Source: a virus. From it: a DNA stretch of 42,360 nt. The stretch is taken from IMG/VR virus record IMGVR_UViG_3300031951_000384, positions 1-42,360 of that record; one strand, written 5' to 3'. Each line of letters starts with the position of its first letter. Within the stretch, counting starts at the first letter, position 1. Under the pieces are notes generated by a model, which did no database searches, was not told the origin of the DNA, and saw nothing but the letters and a program-made list of their open reading frames with translations. Shown one piece after another: positions 8,110 through 14,988 of the stretch. A program made the position numbers and the translations under genes.

Positions 8110-9366
8110 TTATGCAAGTATAACAACTCGATACTTGTTAGCATCAGGAGCTGTAGCAAAATAAACAGTTGTAGTCGTGTTGGTGTTAACGATGTCGGCG
8201 TACACAACTTCACCTGTATAAACGTCGTACACTGCTACTGAAATGTCAGCGGTGCCAAGTCCGTGTGTAAGGGCGTACGAAGTAGCACTGGTAGCCAGAG
8301 TCTCAGCGTGCTTCTTCTTTGTCCACGCTGGGGCGCTTGCACCTGCAGTAAGAACATACCCTGAGGTACCAAGCCCTAACGTAGTGGTTGTAGACGCACC
8401 ACTCTGGTATACCAATGAGCCAGCGGCACCGCCAGTGACGTTGGTGGCGGTAGTAGCAGTCGAGGAGTTACCTGTGTACTCCGTTGCCGATAGCACTTGG
8501 GTACCAGCAATCTTAAGAACCTTGCCCGAAGCCAGGTCGATGTTCTCAGAGGATGTCCACGAGCTGGTCGACGATACCCAGTTCCATGTCTTATCACCAT
8601 CTACACCACCTGCAACAGTGATACCTCCACCGTTTGCAGTGCTGTTAGTTGGGGTGGTTACAGACCCCAAAACGATGTTTAGATCGTCTACGGTAACGGT
8701 GGTGCTGTTAATGGTGGTGGTTGTACCGTTTACAACTAGGTCACCGGCAATTGTGGTAGTGCTGTTTGCAGCACCAATGTTTACAGCAGTGGCTGCACCG
8801 GCGAAGTTAACGGTGGTAGCAGTGGTGTTAACAAGGTCAAACGAAGTAGACGCAGTTGTAATACTGGTGCTAATAGCTGGGGAAATGCTGAAAACTGCCT
8901 TAGCACCAGTTGAGTACCCAGTCTCATCTGACAGCACCGTGGCAAGTTGCGCTGAAGTGGTGGTGCCTGTACCAAACTGGCTTAACCCAGTAGTGGTTAC
9001 GGCTATGTCAGTAATTACACCACTGTTTCCGTTTACGCTGACAACACCAGTACTGGAAGTTAAGTATGTGTTGGTGTCTAGGGCCCAGGTGTCTGCAGCG
9101 GTCTTTTTAAGAAAACCAGAAGTACCTGTAAGCGCGGCAATTGCCGTAAGGTCAGCGTCTACTGGTTGCCAAGTACCAGAGGGACCAACTGATAGTTCTA
9201 CCCAGGCGCTTCCGTTGTAGTACTTAAGCTTGTTAACTCCGCTAGAGGTGTCAAAGTACAGACCACCCAGCTTTGCGCTGGCTGATGGAGCGGTACCGGC
9301 ATTATGAATTACAACGTTCTGTAGCTCATTACCAGTTAGATCAATGTTTGTAAGAAACTTAGACAT
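8110..9366 (-). CDS. Tail fibre protein with C-terminal host-facing beta domain
   Basis: 418 residues, N-terminus MSKFLTNIDLTGNELQNVVIHN followed by AKLGGLYFDTSSGVNKLKYYN, the typical phage fibre attachment domain. Residues ~100-330 are Thr/Ser/Ala-rich and repetitive (TTTTINSTTVTVDDLNIVLGS), a likely triple beta-helix shaft. The C-terminal ~80 residues (KKHAETLATSATSYALTHG onwards) match the end domain often seen on phage fibres, where the conserved pattern is a LTHGLGT...V..YD...GE...I. It lies between a small minor-tail protein and the previous fibre gene in one operon. Confidence 0.8.
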   Translation of the reverse strand: MSKFLTNIDLTGNELQNVVIHNAGTAPSASAKLGGLYFDTSSGVNKLKYYNGSAWVELSVGPSGTWQPVDADLTAIAALTGTSGFLKKTAADTWALDTNTYLTSSTGVVSVNGNSGVITDIAVTTTGLSQFGTGTTTSAQLATVLSDETGYSTGAKAVFSISPAISTSITTASTSFDLVNTTATTVNFAGAATAVNIGAANSTTTIAGDLVVNGTTTTINSTTVTVDDLNIVLGSVTTPTNSTANGGGITVAGGVDGDKTWNWVSSTSSWTSSENIDLASGKVLKIAGTQVLSATEYTGNSSTATTATNVTGGAAGSLVYQSGASTTTTLGLGTSGYVLTAGASAPAWTKKKHAETLATSATSYALTHGLGTADISVAVYDVYTGEVVYADIVNTNTTTTVYFATAPDANKYRVVILA

Positions 9367-9372
9367 GGAACC

Positions 9373-9795
9373 TCACGATAGGTAGGCTTTTCCACCAAAG
9401 GAAGAGCTGAATGACACGGTTACAACGTTTTGTGATACATATGTTACATCACCTATGACGTAGTTACCGCCGCTGTCTACAACTGAAACAGCGGGGAAAA
9501 ACCCAAGATTGTGGTTTATAGTCCATGTTGTAGAAGATACTATTTGATTATGTATGTATGAGGAGCCTACTGGCAAAACAAAGTTAAGAACTTGGTTGGG
9601 GGCTGTTCCAGTTATAGTTACAGCCGCTGGGCCAGAAGAAACAGTTCCCACTGTTAAAGCGTTTGGTGGTCCTGCTACTCCCGGATCGTGTATTTCTAAA
9701 ATTTGCTCAATTGGCTTTTCAACTGTAGAGACAGTTTTAGTCTTAGTAACTGTTACGTAGCTATTTGAAGGTTTAGATACTTCTACAGTGCTCAT
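9373..9795 (-). CDS. Minor tail/fibre protein
   Basis: 140 residues. The first 40 residues are Thr/Val-rich (MSTVEVSKPSNSYVTVTKTK), the middle has GPAAVTITGTAPNQVLNFVLP, a collagen-like or phage-fibre linker motif, and the end (WTINHNLGFFPAVSVVDSGG) resembles the same C-terminal fibre end domain as the previous gene. It overlaps the upstream gene by ATGA. Possibly a short fibre or a fibre connector. Confidence 0.7.
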   Translation of the reverse strand: MSTVEVSKPSNSYVTVTKTKTVSTVEKPIEQILEIHDPGVAGPPNALTVGTVSSGPAAVTITGTAPNQVLNFVLPVGSSYIHNQIVSSTTWTINHNLGFFPAVSVVDSGGNYVIGDVTYVSQNVVTVSFSSSFGGKAYLS

Positions 9796-10529
9796 GTTGG
9801 GGGTACCGATATTGCTTCTTCTACTACTACTACACCGGATGCCAAACAGTCCCAGTCTCCAGCAGAGTCTTTGACAAACATGTCAAAGTTATGACGACCT
9901 GCAGGTACTGTATTTTTATCCGAAACGTGTAGTTCAAGTGTGGCACCAGCTATTGGTGCAATATACCCACGTCTGTTACCAGCTAACCCAATAACTGTTG
10001 CTTCGGATGGGGTTGATGAGTACCATCTAAGGTCAAGTACAGTAGCCCCAGAAGAGTCTTTTGCCTGCATAAAGGCATCTTGTACTGCGATGATTGCACC
10101 TGTGCTGTCTCTCCAGGTAAAGTTTCTACGGAAGTCCACACGCTGTTTAAACCTGATTTCCATAGCCTGTGTATCCTCCAATGGAGTAATGTTCTCCAAT
10201 CCTGTAACAGTAATTGTACCCCGAGCAACGGGTCTGGTTACCTCTTCGCTAGCTCCTGAGTATGGAGCCTTTCTTGGATAAGTTGCCAATACATCATATT
10301 CCAAGTTACCAGTAGGTAGGTCTGTGGTCTCTTCCTCGGTTAATCCAAGGAGTATTCCCCCTTCTGCCGTAAGAGTAATATTAAATTCTTTGCGGCCAGT
10401 AGTGCTGGTTTTGATGCTGCCGCGTGCAGATGTGGGGAAAATGACTCTATGAGTACGTTGATCACGTACTATGATCAAGCGCTCCCACGGCAACCCTTTA
10501 GATATGGAATAATTAACTGTATTAGTCAT
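9792..10529 (-). CDS. Virion protein with two Ig-like halves
   Basis: 245 residues. Two similar beta-sandwich halves can be aligned by eye: residues ~1-85 (SISKGLPWERLIIVRDQRTHRVIF, GNLEYDVLATY) and ~121-240 (FKQRVDFRRNFTWRDSTGAII, GRHNFDMFVKD). Both pass from a hydrophobic start to W-x-x-x...R-D and end in a Tyr/Phe-D-hydrophobic strand. Proteins with this arrangement are encoded upstream of fibre genes in cyanophage-like and freshwater phages and are thought to sit in the baseplate or fibre base. It is the first gene of its run; a GC-rich hairpin lies between it and the upstream gene. Confidence 0.7.
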   Translation of the reverse strand: MTNTVNYSISKGLPWERLIIVRDQRTHRVIFPTSARGSIKTSTTGRKEFNITLTAEGGILLGLTEEETTDLPTGNLEYDVLATYPRKAPYSGASEEVTRPVARGTITVTGLENITPLEDTQAMEIRFKQRVDFRRNFTWRDSTGAIIAVQDAFMQAKDSSGATVLDLRWYSSTPSEATVIGLAGNRRGYIAPIAGATLELHVSDKNTVPAGRHNFDMFVKDSAGDWDCLASGVVVVEEAISVPPT

Positions 10530-10553
10530 GGTTCCATTCTAGCCTAAGAATGT

Positions 10554-10583
10554 GGGGTGGGCCATCCTCAGATAGCCCACCCC
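10554..10583 (-). terminator. Intergenic hairpin, possible weak terminator
   Basis: A perfect nine-pair stem (GGGGTGGGC with GCCCACCCC) and a twelve-base loop lie between the end of the gene at 10605 and the start of the gene at 10529. On the minus strand only a few Ts follow (ACATTCTTAG), so it may slow or partly stop transcription, separating the membrane-gene operon from the fibre operon, or act as an mRNA stabiliser. Confidence 0.5.
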
Positions 10584-10604
10584 AATCGGACTCCGTGTTA
10601 ATAA

Positions 10605-10847
10605 TTATACACTTTTCTTTCGTGTTTTTGCTGCCTCTAGATTAGTTACCCGCCCATCTAGTCGATCTACCTTCTCATCAAGGCGGTCTACCTTACCGTC
10701 CATGCGGTCTTGCTTATGCTCTATTCTCTCTAAGACCTTCATGTTTTGGCCGTGTTGTTCGGTGTTTCGCTTATCAAAGCGATGTAGAAACCACATTACG
10801 GGTCCACCTATCAAAGCGACCACAATTGGTATGTACACCGGCTCCAT
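10605..10847 (-). CDS. Membrane-anchored coiled-coil protein (holin-like)
   Basis: 80 residues. One N-terminal membrane helix (residues ~4-21, VYIPIVVALIGGPVMWFL) is followed by a long charged coiled coil with heptads such as RMDGKVDRLDEKVDRLDGRV and a basic tail (KTRKKSV). This layout is known for several phage holin/lysis-associated proteins and for actinophage small membrane proteins. The start overlaps the stop of the upstream gene (TAATG). A lysis or membrane-scaffold role is inferred. Confidence 0.65.
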   Translation of the reverse strand: MEPVYIPIVVALIGGPVMWFLHRFDKRNTEQHGQNMKVLERIEHKQDRMDGKVDRLDEKVDRLDGRVTNLEAAKTRKKSV

Positions 10848-11143
10848 TACTCGCTATCCTCTTTTTTACCAGAAGACATAGCACGCCCAGCAGCCAAGCC
10901 AGTAAGGGCGCCGCCAATGCTAAACATGAGAGGCTCAAGTATTTTAAGAAATGCCGCATCATTTGGACTCTGCTCCGCAGGTTGATACACAAAGATTAAT
11001 GAATATAGTAAAGCGCATACGCTAAAAAGGAGAACTCCAGCAAGGGTCATAATCACCACTGCTCTGGTTCTGGCCTCTAAATCTTCTGGCGATAAGCGCT
11101 TACGGGGCTGGTACAGTTGTCGTTGATTGGTTTCTTGGGTCAT
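10847..11143 (-). CDS. Small membrane protein with two helices (holin-like)
   Basis: 98 residues: a basic cytoplasmic head (RKRLSPEDLEARTRAV), helix 1 at ~29-51 (VIMTLAGVLLFSVCALLYSLIFV), a short external loop (YQPAEQSPNDAAF), helix 2 at ~67-86 (ILEPLMFSIGGALTGLAAGR) with a GxxxG-like packing motif, and a charged tail. Topology and size fit a class-II holin. It overlaps the small lipoprotein gene by 44 bases in a different frame and is coupled to the next gene. Since the endolysin lies 7 kb away, an antiholin or superinfection role is equally possible. Confidence 0.65.
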   Translation of the reverse strand: MTQETNQRQLYQPRKRLSPEDLEARTRAVVIMTLAGVLLFSVCALLYSLIFVYQPAEQSPNDAAFLKILEPLMFSIGGALTGLAAGRAMSSGKKEDSE

Positions 11144-11219
11144 CTGCAGGGTTCCTATATCTGTCCGAACAGGCTGATAGAGCCAGTAATGTTGCTAATA
11201 ATAGTACAGCTTTTTTCAT
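11100..11219 (-). CDS. 39-residue lipoprotein overlapping the membrane gene
   Basis: MKKAVLLLATLLALSACSDR is an ideal lipoprotein signal peptide: two Lys, a hydrophobic core, and the lipobox LSAC with Cys17 as the lipidation site, leaving a 23-residue mature peptide rich in Asn, Pro and Thr. The ATG at 11219 overlaps the stop of the upstream gene (ATGA), with GGAG eight bases before it. Its 3' end overlaps the two-helix gene by 44 bases. In phages of Gram-negative hosts such an arrangement would be an Rz1-type spanin; in an actinobacterial host without a classical outer membrane its job is open, possibly superinfection exclusion or lysis control. Confidence 0.6.
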   Translation of the reverse strand: MKKAVLLLATLLALSACSDRYRNPADDPRNQSTTTVPAP

Positions 11220-11395
11220 TCCTCAGACTCCGTTTCTTTTGTAAAAAAGACACCGAGAAAGTGGATAATTAATGATACACCGGATATCCATAAACCTATT
11301 GCTTTTGTGGGACCACTTAATGTAATTAACACTAGGGCTGTTCCACCCAATGTCCATGACAGCGAAGACGTTTCTTTAAAGAATTTCTTAATCAT
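11216..11395 (-). CDS. 59-residue membrane protein with two helices
   Basis: The frame starts with ATG at 11395, overlapping the upstream stop (ATGA), and ends with TGA at 11216, overlapping the lipoprotein start (ATGA). Sequence: MIKKFFKETSSLSWTLGGTA, then hydrophobic helices at ~13-27 and ~33-50 separated by SGPTKAIG, then an acidic tail (KETESEE). A start and a stop both fused to neighbours make this a credible gene despite its size. No family recognised. Confidence 0.65.
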   Translation of the reverse strand: MIKKFFKETSSLSWTLGGTALVLITLSGPTKAIGLWISGVSLIIHFLGVFFTKETESEE

Positions 11396-12597
11396 CTAAC
11401 TTTCCTTGAGCTAGTAGGGGTTGGCATTGCAAAACTGGCTGCAGCTGCAGCCACTATCACTCTTCGTGCTCCTACAGACACAGCAGACCCTGTTGGTACA
11501 TAAGTGTCAAATTGGCCACCAAACACGTCCACTTCAGCTTCAAACTCTTCTTTTACGTCGTCTGGGGCGTTAGTCAACGCTTCAGAAAGCACTAATGCTT
11601 GTTCGTCAGACAGTTCTTCTGGGACAATTGCGTCAATTAGTTCTACTATCTGCTCTTCAGATAGTTCATTAAGTACTTCTTCGCTGAATACAGCGGCAAT
11701 TGATTCCTCAGTTAGTTCACTTACTTCTATAGATTCTACTAGATCAGTGAGTTCTTCGTCTGAGAGATTTAGTATCTCTTCCTCAGAATCCAGAGGGCCA
11801 GTCTCCACAGGCACAATTGTCGGTGTGGTCGTGCTGGTAGACGAACTGGTTGACTCCGGTATGGAGGTGCTCGTAGACGTTGAGGCGACCGTTGTTGTAG
11901 TGGTAGTAGAAGGGGGAAGCGTTGGGGGGGTCACAGTAGGGACAGTCGGCAATGAGGGCGCTGTCGTAGTGGGCTCCACAGGAACACTGGGTAGTACCGG
12001 GGTAACAGATGTAACAGTCGGGGCCACAGTAACAGTCGTAGTTGTAGGTTCCGTCGTCGTAGTAGTCGGTGCTTCCGTAGTTGTCGAGGTACTCGTGGTA
12101 GTTGGGGGTTCCGTGACAGGTACAGTCGTTGTTGGGGCAGTGGTAGTACTGGTCGTCGTTGAAGTCGTGGATGTTGTAGTTTCCGGCCATGTCGTTGTTG
12201 TTTCTGGGATGTTAGTAGGGGTAGTGTTTAGTTCTACAGTATAGCTAGTACCATACCATGCGTCGGGGTTTCCACAGCACACACCTGTGCGAAGCCTGTA
12301 TGAGCCCGGTTGGACGGCGACTTCAAGCCACGAATCCAGCCCAAAGAAATCGTCGTTCTGGGCGAGTAAGACACCATTTGCGTCGTATAGCCACAACATG
12401 GAGTCAATCCCGTACTCCCATGCGTAAGTACGTACCTTAAAATCAGAAGGTTCGGTGTACGTAAACCACAGATCATTAGCCCCAGTTACGGTGTAAGTGG
12501 CTAGTTCTGCTTTAGCAGAGCTGACTGGAAATATTGATAAAACTATTAAAGACCATTTTGAGATACTTATGATTCTTCCAAATAGCTTTTTAATCAA
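11392..12597 (-). CDS. Secreted Thr-rich protein with PPC-like domain and acidic helical repeats
   Basis: 401 residues from a TTG start at 12597 that has AAGGAG five bases upstream. Residues 1-31 are a signal peptide (WSLIVLSIFPVSSAKA, cleavage after AKA). Residues ~32-128 form a beta domain similar to pre-peptidase C-terminal domains (SMLWLYDANGVLLAQNDDFF). Residues ~130-270 are a Thr/Pro/Val-rich linker of the mucin type seen on actinobacterial surface proteins. Residues ~273-350 repeat LSDEELTDLVESI-like acidic helices, and the C-terminus (ARRVIVAAAAASFA) could insert in a membrane. It is probably exported to the host envelope or a virion surface protein; the linker could carry O-glycans. 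Function not established. Confidence 0.75.
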   Translation of the reverse strand: MIKKLFGRIISISKWSLIVLSIFPVSSAKAELATYTVTGANDLWFTYTEPSDFKVRTYAWEYGIDSMLWLYDANGVLLAQNDDFFGLDSWLEVAVQPGSYRLRTGVCCGNPDAWYGTSYTVELNTTPTNIPETTTTWPETTTSTTSTTTSTTTAPTTTVPVTEPPTTTSTSTTTEAPTTTTTEPTTTTVTVAPTVTSVTPVLPSVPVEPTTTAPSLPTVPTVTPPTLPPSTTTTTTVASTSTSTSIPESTSSSTSTTTPTIVPVETGPLDSEEEILNLSDEELTDLVESIEVSELTEESIAAVFSEEVLNELSEEQIVELIDAIVPEELSDEQALVLSEALTNAPDDVKEEFEAEVDVFGGQFDTYVPTGSAVSVGARRVIVAAAAASFAMPTPTSSRKVR

Positions 12598-12725
12598 TAT
12601 ACTCCTTCACAGCATGCGTCACGTCTACCACAGTCTTTGCACTTATAGTGTGCGTGTTCTGGAACCAGCTGACCACCACAGTAAACACACTGTGTAGAGG
12701 TATCACACTGCTTTTCGTCGCTCAT
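12594..12725 (-). CDS. 43-residue zinc-ribbon protein
   Basis: The frame MSDEKQCDTSTQCVYCGGQL... has two CxxC knuckles, Cys13/Cys16 (CVYC) and Cys29/Cys32 (CKDC), separated by twelve residues, which is a classic zinc ribbon, plus Cys38-Cys39 near the end. Both ends are coupled: its ATG overlaps the upstream stop (ATGA) and its TGA overlaps the TTG start of the Thr-rich gene (TTGA). Phages encode many such short zinc proteins as inhibitors or adaptors of host enzymes. Specific target unknown. Confidence 0.65.
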   Translation of the reverse strand: MSDEKQCDTSTQCVYCGGQLVPEHAHYKCKDCGRRDACCEGVY

Positions 12726-12886
12726 GAGTACTTAGAAACTATCAAAGTAACTTCATAAGCTTGTGCGCCAACTTGCTTCACGTTAGTTACTGACACTCTA
12801 CCCCAACCCTCTGCCGTAGCACGGCGCATAGCAATGCTACGCGCATCGTGCATCATTGGAGTGCTGATAGTGTAAGTAACAACCAT
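12722..12886 (-). CDS. Hypothetical 54-residue protein
   Basis: MVVTYTISTPMMHDARSIAM... is an open frame from ATG 12886 to TGA 12722, with its stop overlapping the start of the zinc-ribbon gene. It has one probable helix (HDARSIAMRRATAEGW) between beta strands (VVTYTIS and AYEVTLIVS), so a small ferredoxin-like or swapped-strand fold is conceivable. No clear ribosome site precedes it; a TATAAT box eight bases upstream suggests a leaderless message. Family unknown. Confidence 0.55.
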   Translation of the reverse strand: MVVTYTISTPMMHDARSIAMRRATAEGWGRVSVTNVKQVGAQAYEVTLIVSKYS

Positions 12887-12893
12887 GTTATCA

Positions 12894-12899
12894 ATTATA
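12894..12899 (-). promoter_or_regulatory. Possible -10 box (TATAAT) for the small-protein operon
   Basis: On the minus strand TATAATTG stands eight bases before the ATG at 12886, just beyond the tRNA-Ile 3' end. The distance would give a leaderless transcript, a known mode of translation in actinobacteria. No convincing -35 is present (the expected place is inside the tRNA). Weak evidence from position and identity to the box before the gene at 14280. Confidence 0.35.
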
Positions 12900-12903
12900 A
12901 CAG

Positions 12904-12977
12904 TGCCGGGTACGGGAGTTGAACCCGTCTACCGGTGTTTATAAGACACCTTGCGTCAACCGGACGCATCACCCGGC
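12904..12977 (-). tRNA. tRNA-Ile (anticodon UAU)
   Basis: A complete 74-base cloverleaf on the minus strand: acceptor GCCGGGT/ACCCGGC, D stem TGCGT/ACGCA, anticodon stem GGTGT/ACACC with loop CTTATAA giving anticodon UAU, T arm ACGGG-TTCAACT-CCCGT, discriminator A. CCA is not encoded. UAU reads AUA directly; most bacteria instead use a CAU tRNA modified with lysidine, so this is an uncommon phage supplement for AUA codons. The glycosyltransferase stop codon shares its first base. Confidence 0.9.
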
Positions 12978-13732
12978 TAGCGGGGGCGCAACCATGTTTG
13001 CGGGCAGCGCCGTGTCTTTATATACTCAGGGTACGTATTGTCAATGTCAACAGGTATGAGTTTTTCACCAAGAACATGATACCCATCAGTATACAGCTTC
13101 CCACCCATTTGTCGAATATATTCTTGAATATGTGTTTCAGTGTGGGAAAAAGAAGCTGCTTTTAATTTTATAAACTCTTCGCCACCCAGCCAAGTAAAGT
13201 GCCAACCGTTGGCTACCGACCTAGTAGTCGTGCGCATTCGCCTCCACGCGCTTATACTCAAGTTATTTAAAGTCTTTTTGTGACTAACTACAATTCCAGT
13301 AATTGTTTCTGGGTGTTCCCAATCAACAGCCATAGAATAGAACGCATGATCAAGCACGATTATTTCCCCATAACGCAGGGTGTTAGGTAAGTTTGTAATA
13401 AACTCTCTAGTCGGTATTTCGTCTACGTCACCGTGTAGGATAATTGTGTCGTCACTAAGTTCTTGTAAATACGTTTTTAAAGAATCCCTAGCGGCGTACT
13501 CCCTTTCCCATGGATTGTCGGTTATTGGGAGTTCTGCTTCAATATAGACAATTTTATCGGACCACTCTTTAAACCGATCTAAGTTATTTTTGTATATTAG
13601 GGGTTTTGAAGATCCTTGAAAAGTTACTGAAGATTCAATAAGATAAAACTTGTCAACTACATCGTAGAGCTCAATTAGGCGGCACTCAAGCATGTCAAGT
13701 TCCCAGCCAAATAAAAAGCTATCAACAATCAT
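12977..13732 (-). CDS. Glycosyltransferase, family GT17-like
   Basis: 251 residues. The start MIVDSFLFGWELDMLECRLIEL and the following DKFYLIESSVTFQG, KPLIYKNN and DDTIILHGDVDEIPTREF match the GT17 family (beta-1,4-N-acetylglucosaminyltransferase III-like), where the acidic GDVDEIP motif at ~100-106 binds the nucleotide sugar and metal. A later WHFTWLGG is also typical. Soluble, no signal. It follows the methyltransferase gene with a four-base overlap. Probable role: adding a sugar to virion protein, DNA or host surface structures; acceptor unknown. Confidence 0.8.
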   Translation of the reverse strand: MIVDSFLFGWELDMLECRLIELYDVVDKFYLIESSVTFQGSSKPLIYKNNLDRFKEWSDKIVYIEAELPITDNPWEREYAARDSLKTYLQELSDDTIILHGDVDEIPTREFITNLPNTLRYGEIIVLDHAFYSMAVDWEHPETITGIVVSHKKTLNNLSISAWRRMRTTTRSVANGWHFTWLGGEEFIKLKAASFSHTETHIQEYIRQMGGKLYTDGYHVLGEKLIPVDIDNTYPEYIKTRRCPQTWLRPR

Positions 13733-14280
13733 ACATACCGTTTGTCTATAACAAATATTAGTTCGTCGTTTATGCTATTGCGTCCTGGAACCCATCGGCG
13801 GTCAATACCATAGCTGTATGGTTTTAACGAATCAGGGGTTGCCTCAGTAAGCGCTGGTATCCATTCAGGGTGGGGTATATCCTCTACTACTAGTATTCCA
13901 TTTGGTGATAACAACGAACTATATTTATTAACAAAATACTGTTGAGATTCAAGGGTGTGAGGGCCGTCATCTATCATAAAATCAAACTTAATATGTGACA
14001 CTTTGCCTAGAGCCTCCTCAGAGTACGCGTCTAGGTATACAGGAGAGATGCGGTCTTCTCCTTTAAATCCGTTGCAGTTGTCGTGAACGTCCATGCAGTG
14101 AATCGTTGCGTTTGGAAAGTAGGATTTCCACATGCGTATTGAGCCGCCCCAATAAATACCAATTTCAAGAACATTCTTTGCGGTGTTTCGTATTGGTTCT
14201 AATAGGGCTTCATACACGTGTATATACTGGTGAGCCGACAGTTTGTCGGTATCTTTAGCAAAATCACATAGTCTTGTCAT
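13729..14280 (-). CDS. SAM-dependent methyltransferase
   Basis: 183 residues with the class I Rossmann motifs: motif I VLEIGIYWGGSIRMWKSYF at ~37-55, acidic loop IHCMDVHDN at ~60-68, and motif IV FDFMIDDGPHTLESQQYF at ~98-115, then LLSPNGILVVED at ~123-134. The arrangement is like the methyltransferase-24/macrocin O-methyltransferase group that acts on sugars. Coupled to the GT17-like gene, which suggests methylation of the attached sugar. Substrate is inferred from context. Confidence 0.8.
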   Translation of the reverse strand: MTRLCDFAKDTDKLSAHQYIHVYEALLEPIRNTAKNVLEIGIYWGGSIRMWKSYFPNATIHCMDVHDNCNGFKGEDRISPVYLDAYSEEALGKVSHIKFDFMIDDGPHTLESQQYFVNKYSSLLSPNGILVVEDIPHPEWIPALTEATPDSLKPYSYGIDRRWVPGRNSINDELIFVIDKRYV

Positions 14281-14305
14281 TGTAAACCTTTCTAACGTCA
14301 GCTCA

Positions 14306-14313
14306 ATTATAGT
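14306..14313. promoter_or_regulatory. Overlapping divergent -10-like boxes
   Basis: The sequence ATTATAGT holds TATAAT on the minus strand (26 bases before the methyltransferase start at 14280) and TATAGT on the plus strand (16 bases before the glycosyltransferase start at 14329). The 48-base gap between the divergent genes has no other obvious signal and no convincing -35 hexamers. This is motif evidence only. Confidence 0.35.
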
Positions 14314-14328
14314 ACTAAAGGGGTCAAT

Positions 14329-14988
14329 ATGGGAACATTAATTGCAATTCCAACTAGATCAAATTGGCAAATGTTATCTCCGTTGTTATCTTTTTTAAAA
14401 AACTATGATGTTGTCATATACGACAACGGTCACACTTCTGAAGAAGGCGTATCTGCCATAAACAACCATCAGGGAGAAATAGTCAACGCCCACGGTTGGA
14501 AATTCTACAGAATGTGGAACGACGCCTGGAAAAAGGCCCACGAAAATGGTTATGAGTCTGTAACTCTATTAAATGATGACATAGAACTTCACGAAAACTC
14601 AATAGAGGTGGCCCAACGTGTTTTGATGGATGATCCAACTGTGGGTATTGTTGGTCTTAATTACAATAGGAGTTTGTCTGACGGATCAGACTTTACCGCT
14701 GGGTTTAAACAATGTGATGGATCATATAGAAAATATGGAATTTGGGGTTGTGCATTTTTAGTAAAAAGTAACCTATGGGGGGTAGTTCCGCCAATAGATG
14801 AAGGTTATAACCTATGGTACGGAGATGATGAGCTGTTTGAAAACACAATTCGCCATGGTTACAGAATCGGTATAGCTTTAGGAGCTCCAGTTCTTCACTA
14901 CGCGTCAACTACCGCTTCGGCTCATCCAGAACTGTTAGCTATGACCGGAGATGACGCAGAACTGTTCTACAGTAAATTTAATAATTAA
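14329..14988 (+). CDS. Glycosyltransferase, GT2/GT-A type, inverted relative to neighbours
   Basis: 219 residues, the only plus-strand gene in the first 17.5 kb. The GT-A features are: N-terminal nucleotide fold TLIAIPTRSNWQMLSPLL, DxD-like motif VTLLNDDIEL at ~82-91, and a catalytic-base region LWYGDDELFENTIRHGYRIG near ~164-183. The ribosome site AAAGGGG lies before the ATG. It overlaps the convergent glycosyltransferase gene by four bases at their 3' ends, so an antisense effect on that transcript is possible. Its opposite orientation suggests independent acquisition as a cassette. Confidence 0.8.
   Translation: MGTLIAIPTRSNWQMLSPLLSFLKNYDVVIYDNGHTSEEGVSAINNHQGEIVNAHGWKFYRMWNDAWKKAHENGYESVTLLNDDIELHENSIEVAQRVLMDDPTVGIVGLNYNRSLSDGSDFTAGFKQCDGSYRKYGIWGCAFLVKSNLWGVVPPIDEGYNLWYGDDELFENTIRHGYRIGIALGAPVLHYASTTASAHPELLAMTGDDAELFYSKFNN

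Noticed and set aside
8243-9220. 325-codon open frame on the plus strand opposite a tail fibre
   Set aside because: It is Val/Pro/Ser-rich with no ribosome site and is the mirror of the Thr/Ala-rich fibre codons; the minus-strand fibre has clear motifs and a coupled operon.
11504-12244. 246-codon open frame on the plus strand opposite the Thr-rich secreted protein
   Set aside because: Its Ser/Val/Gly-only composition is produced by antisense reading of the Thr repeats; the minus-strand gene has a signal peptide and ribosome site.
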